Assembly: GCF_021531595.1 (NCBI RefSeq)
Contig: NZ_JADYUD010000012.1
Span: 1-55,756 of the forward strand
Reading direction: 5' to 3'
Source: Fusobacterium perfoetens
GTDB taxonomy: Bacteria > Fusobacteriota > Fusobacteriia > Fusobacteriales > Fusobacteriaceae
DNA: 55,756 nucleotides
Below, one piece after another: positions 53,598 to 55,756 of the stretch (the first letter of the stretch is position 1; every line of letters starts with the position of its first letter). Below the pieces are notes generated by a model. The model had not been told where the DNA came from, did not search any database, and saw only the letters and a program-made list of their open reading frames with translations. The position numbers and the translations under genes were made by a program.

Positions 53598-53609
53598 CAA
53601 GTGATTTTA
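53592..53609 (+). promoter_or_regulatory. Operator-like palindrome at the pssA promoter
   Basis: TAAAATCA-AG-TGATTTTA, an 8+2+8 perfect dyad that overlaps the -10 box. Placed to block polymerase when bound; regulator unknown. Confidence 0.4.
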
Positions 53610-53636
53610 TTATTAGTATAGGGAAGTGATTAAAAA

Positions 53637-54356
53637 ATGGTAGAAAAGAAATATATAGCACCTAATGCAATAACAGCTGCTAATATGCTTCTAGGTTATT
53701 TAAGTATAACTTCATCAATTAGAGGGAATATAGATTATGCAATATGGTTTATATTTTTAGCTATGGTGTGTGACGGACTTGACGGAAAAACAGCAAGAAA
53801 ACTTGATGCTTTCAGTGAATTTGGTAAAGAATTTGATTCATTTTCTGATGCAATTTCTTTCGGAATAGCTCCAAGTATTTTAGTTTATTCAATTCTTTCA
53901 ATGTATCCTAAATTTGTTTCAATAGTAATTCCTGTAGCTTTTATATATGCCCTTTGTGGAGTTATGAGACTTGTTAAATTTAATGTTATAACAACAGCTT
54001 CTGAAGAAAAAGACGATTTCAGTGGAATGCCTATTCCAAATGGAGCAGCTTCTGTAATTTCTTATCTTCTTATCTGTCAGGCTCTAGAAAAGCATTTTGA
54101 CTATCAGTTTTTTAATGTAGAAGTGTTTATAGCAATAACTATTATAGCAGCTATTCTTATGGTATCAACTATAACATTCCTTACTCCTGACAAGGTATTC
54201 AGAATTCCTAAAAAATTTATGATGCCTTTTGTTATTCTTGTTTTAGTAACATTAAAATACAGTATGTTTATAGTTTCTTTCTACTACATAATATATAACT
54301 TATTCCAATATCATTTATATAGAAAAGAAATGAAACATTCAACAGATAAAGAATAA
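53637..54356 (+). CDS. pssA: CDP-diacylglycerol-serine O-phosphatidyltransferase
   Basis: 239 residues, CDP-alcohol phosphatidyltransferase fold with about six spans. The catalytic motif D-x2-DG-x2-AR-x8-G-x3-D-x3-D is complete at residues 46-71 (DGLDGKTARK with Asp46, Asp49, Arg54, Gly63, Asp67 and Asp71). It makes phosphatidylserine, the precursor of phosphatidylethanolamine. It starts at ATG 53637 with a weak GGGAAG site. Confidence 0.95.
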   Translation: MVEKKYIAPNAITAANMLLGYLSITSSIRGNIDYAIWFIFLAMVCDGLDGKTARKLDAFSEFGKEFDSFSDAISFGIAPSILVYSILSMYPKFVSIVIPVAFIYALCGVMRLVKFNVITTASEEKDDFSGMPIPNGAASVISYLLICQALEKHFDYQFFNVEVFIAITIIAAILMVSTITFLTPDKVFRIPKKFMMPFVILVLVTLKYSMFIVSFYYIIYNLFQYHLYRKEMKHSTDKE

Positions 54357-54379
54357 TAATATTATTTATTATTAATAGC

Positions 54380-54404
54380 AGAGAGTGATTTCGTATCACT
54401 CTCT
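54380..54404 (+). terminator. Terminator of pssA
   Basis: AGAGAGTGAT / ATCACTCTCT, 10-bp stem, 5-nt loop, followed by TTTATTG, 24 bases after the pssA stop. Confidence 0.75.
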
Positions 54405-54427
54405 TTATTGTATTTAACGGAGGTTTT

Positions 54428-55462
54428 ATGAAAATATTAATTGTCAGATTCAAACAGATAGGAGATTCTATCCTTGCTTCACCTATGTGTAATACATTGA
54501 AAAAGTCTTTTCCTGATGCAGAGGTAGATTATGTTGTGTATGAACATGTAGCTCCAATTTTTGAAAATCATAAATATATTGATAATGTAATTTCTATATC
54601 TAAAGCTGAGCAGAAGAATCCTTTTAAATATTTAGCAAAGGTGTGGAAAGTTACAAGAAAAAAATATGATATAGTTATAGATATTATGTCAACTCCTAAA
54701 AGTGAAGTCTTTACTTTGTTTTCTCCTGGAGCAGAATACAGAATAGGAAGAAAGAAAAAACATAGAGGCTATACATATACTCATAAAATAGAAGAGCCAA
54801 GAGATACAAAAGATAAGGTTGATAAATTCTTAAAAATGCTTAAACCTTTAGAAGAAAAATATGATATTAAGTATGATTCAAATTATATAATAACAATTAC
54901 TCCAGAAGAAAAAGAATATATGAAAAATAAAATGGAAAAAGCAGGGGTTGATTTTTCAAAACCAGTAGTAGCTTGTGCTATAAATTCAAGAGTTCCTGCA
55001 AAAGTTTATCCAGTGGACAATATGACAAAAGTTATAAAAAAACTTCTTAATGATTTAGATATACAAATAATTTTTTATTATTCTCCAGATGAAAAGGCTT
55101 TTGCTAAAAATGTTCATGAAAATATGCTTGAAAACGGCAAAAGAATATTTTCAAATATAGAAACATCTTCAATAAGAGAACTTGGAATGCTTCTTTCAAA
55201 TTGTGATATGTTTTTTGGAAATGAGGGAGGGCCAAGACATCTTGCTCAAAGCTTAGATGTTCCTAGTTTTGCAATATTTAGCCCTAGTTCAAGTAAAAAA
55301 GAGTGGCTTTCAAATGCAAATGACAGACATCAAGGAGTAGAGCCTTATGATTTAAAAGAAAATACAGAGGGTATGACAAGAGATGAAGTATATAGATTGA
55401 TTACTCCTGAATATGTGGTATCAAAAGTAGAAGAAATGTTTTCAAAATATGTAAATAAATAA
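54428..55462 (+). CDS. Glycosyltransferase family 9 (heptosyltransferase type)
   Basis: 344 residues. The GT9 opening ILIVRFKQIGDSILASPMC, and the second Rossmann part with LLSNCDMFFGNEGGPRHLAQSL and FAIFSPSSS, are clear. GT9 enzymes transfer a heptose from ADP-heptose to lipopolysaccharide core at the inner membrane. GGAGG precedes ATG 54428. The exact acceptor is unknown. Confidence 0.9.
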   Translation: MKILIVRFKQIGDSILASPMCNTLKKSFPDAEVDYVVYEHVAPIFENHKYIDNVISISKAEQKNPFKYLAKVWKVTRKKYDIVIDIMSTPKSEVFTLFSPGAEYRIGRKKKHRGYTYTHKIEEPRDTKDKVDKFLKMLKPLEEKYDIKYDSNYIITITPEEKEYMKNKMEKAGVDFSKPVVACAINSRVPAKVYPVDNMTKVIKKLLNDLDIQIIFYYSPDEKAFAKNVHENMLENGKRIFSNIETSSIRELGMLLSNCDMFFGNEGGPRHLAQSLDVPSFAIFSPSSSKKEWLSNANDRHQGVEPYDLKENTEGMTRDEVYRLITPEYVVSKVEEMFSKYVNK

Positions 55463-55504
55463 AAAAGATTGTTGTATTTTTTAAATAATCTTAATAATCA
55501 AAAG

Positions 55505-55538
55505 TGCTGAAAAGATGTTTTTCTTTTTGGCATTTTTT
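55505..55538 (+). terminator. Terminator of the glycosyltransferase gene
   Basis: TGCTGAAAAGA / TCTTTTTGGCA, 11-bp stem with two G-U pairs, followed by six T. Confidence 0.65.
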
Positions 55539-55605
55539 CTTTTAAATAAAAAATATATTAAATAGCAGAAATTATAAGAATAATCTTTATTTTTTTATAA
55601 AAATA

Positions 55606-55661
55606 AAAAGAAGCTGAACAAATCAATGATATAAAATCACCAATTTACAACAGCCTCTTTT
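55606..55661 (-). terminator. Hairpin after the right-edge ROK gene
   Basis: A long imperfect stem with outer arms AAAAGAAGCTG and CAGCCTCTTTT, T-run on the minus strand, 8 bases after the ROK stop codon. Confidence 0.55.
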
Positions 55662-55668
55662 GATAAAA

Positions 55669-55756
55669 TTATTTTTGCAATGTTAATGCTAATGCTCCTA
55701 ATAATCCTGCATTGTCACCTAATTTAGGATATACTATATACTCATCTATTTTTTCT
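55669..55756 (-). CDS. ROK-family sugar kinase, C-terminal fragment
   Basis: The last 28 codons of a gene that begins beyond the right edge; the read ends in YPKLGDNAGLLGALALTLQK. The G-D-N-A-G-x-x-G-A motif is the ROK C-terminal signature. It is on the same strand as the left-edge ROK gene. The two fragments do not overlap, so whether they are copies cannot be judged. Confidence 0.7.
   Translation of the reverse strand, partial: EKIDEYIVYPKLGDNAGLLGALALTLQK

Overview
The window is a very AT-rich stretch of chromosome from what is most likely a Fusobacterium-type bacterium (Fusobacteriota). The basis for this is the strong A/T codon bias, a fused FeoA-FeoB, an ADP-heptose-type (family 9) glycosyltransferase implying a Gram-negative envelope, and consensus sigma-70-like promoters with 17-bp spacers. 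Species cannot be fixed from the sequence alone.

Layout. (1) 1-3574, minus strand: a cellobiose/lactose-type PTS operon (IIC, IIB, IIA), a GH1 6-phospho-beta-glycosidase and the start of a ROK sugar kinase. (2) 3.6-7.5 kb: a Rep_3-like replication-initiator homologue, an orphan branched-chain amino-acid binding lipoprotein, a 48-residue membrane peptide gene and a tandem-GNAT protein. (3) 7.5-28.4 kb, minus strand: more than 20 closely packed genes driven from a strong promoter at 28.41-28.44 kb. Their products are ankyrin, TPR, MORN/YwqK, SUKH, DUF1963, DUF4253, DUF4241, DUF2262, DUF5713, DUF4274, DUF1266, CbrC, CreD and KptA-type proteins plus small membrane proteins. This looks like a poly-immunity array of the kind linked to polymorphic toxins, but no toxin gene is visible. 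Two copies of a structured RNA leader punctuate it, at 20.65-20.72 and 28.30-28.37 kb. (4) 28.5-30.1 kb, plus strand: pdxST for pyridoxal phosphate synthesis. (5) 30.1-30.5 kb: a repeat, also present at 4.9 kb, that looks like the left end of a decayed insertion sequence.

(6) 30.68-38.57 kb, plus strand: a complete urease operon ureABCEFGD followed by a FecCD-type metal importer. The ATPase of the importer ends in a histidine-rich tail, which fits nickel supply to urease. (7) 38.6-41.2 kb: feoAB fusion plus a small Cys-rich partner (ferrous iron uptake). (8) tRNA-Arg(TCG), mscL, a divergent yeiH/lysR pair, a DUF1653 gene, an ABC-F ATPase, an AGCS amino-acid symporter, an Asp/Glu racemase-family protein, a repeat-containing lipoprotein and a cold-shock gene with a long foldable leader. 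(9) 50.1-55.5 kb: a lipid and envelope block with a trimodular acyl-activating/ACP/PlsC protein, TrhA/hemolysin III, pssA and a family-9 glycosyltransferase. The window ends in the 3' end of a second ROK kinase gene.

The main functional themes are nickel/urea metabolism (urease plus its own metal importer), iron uptake, PTS sugar use, phospholipid synthesis and a large putative immunity island. All assignments come from reading motifs by eye. No database search was run.
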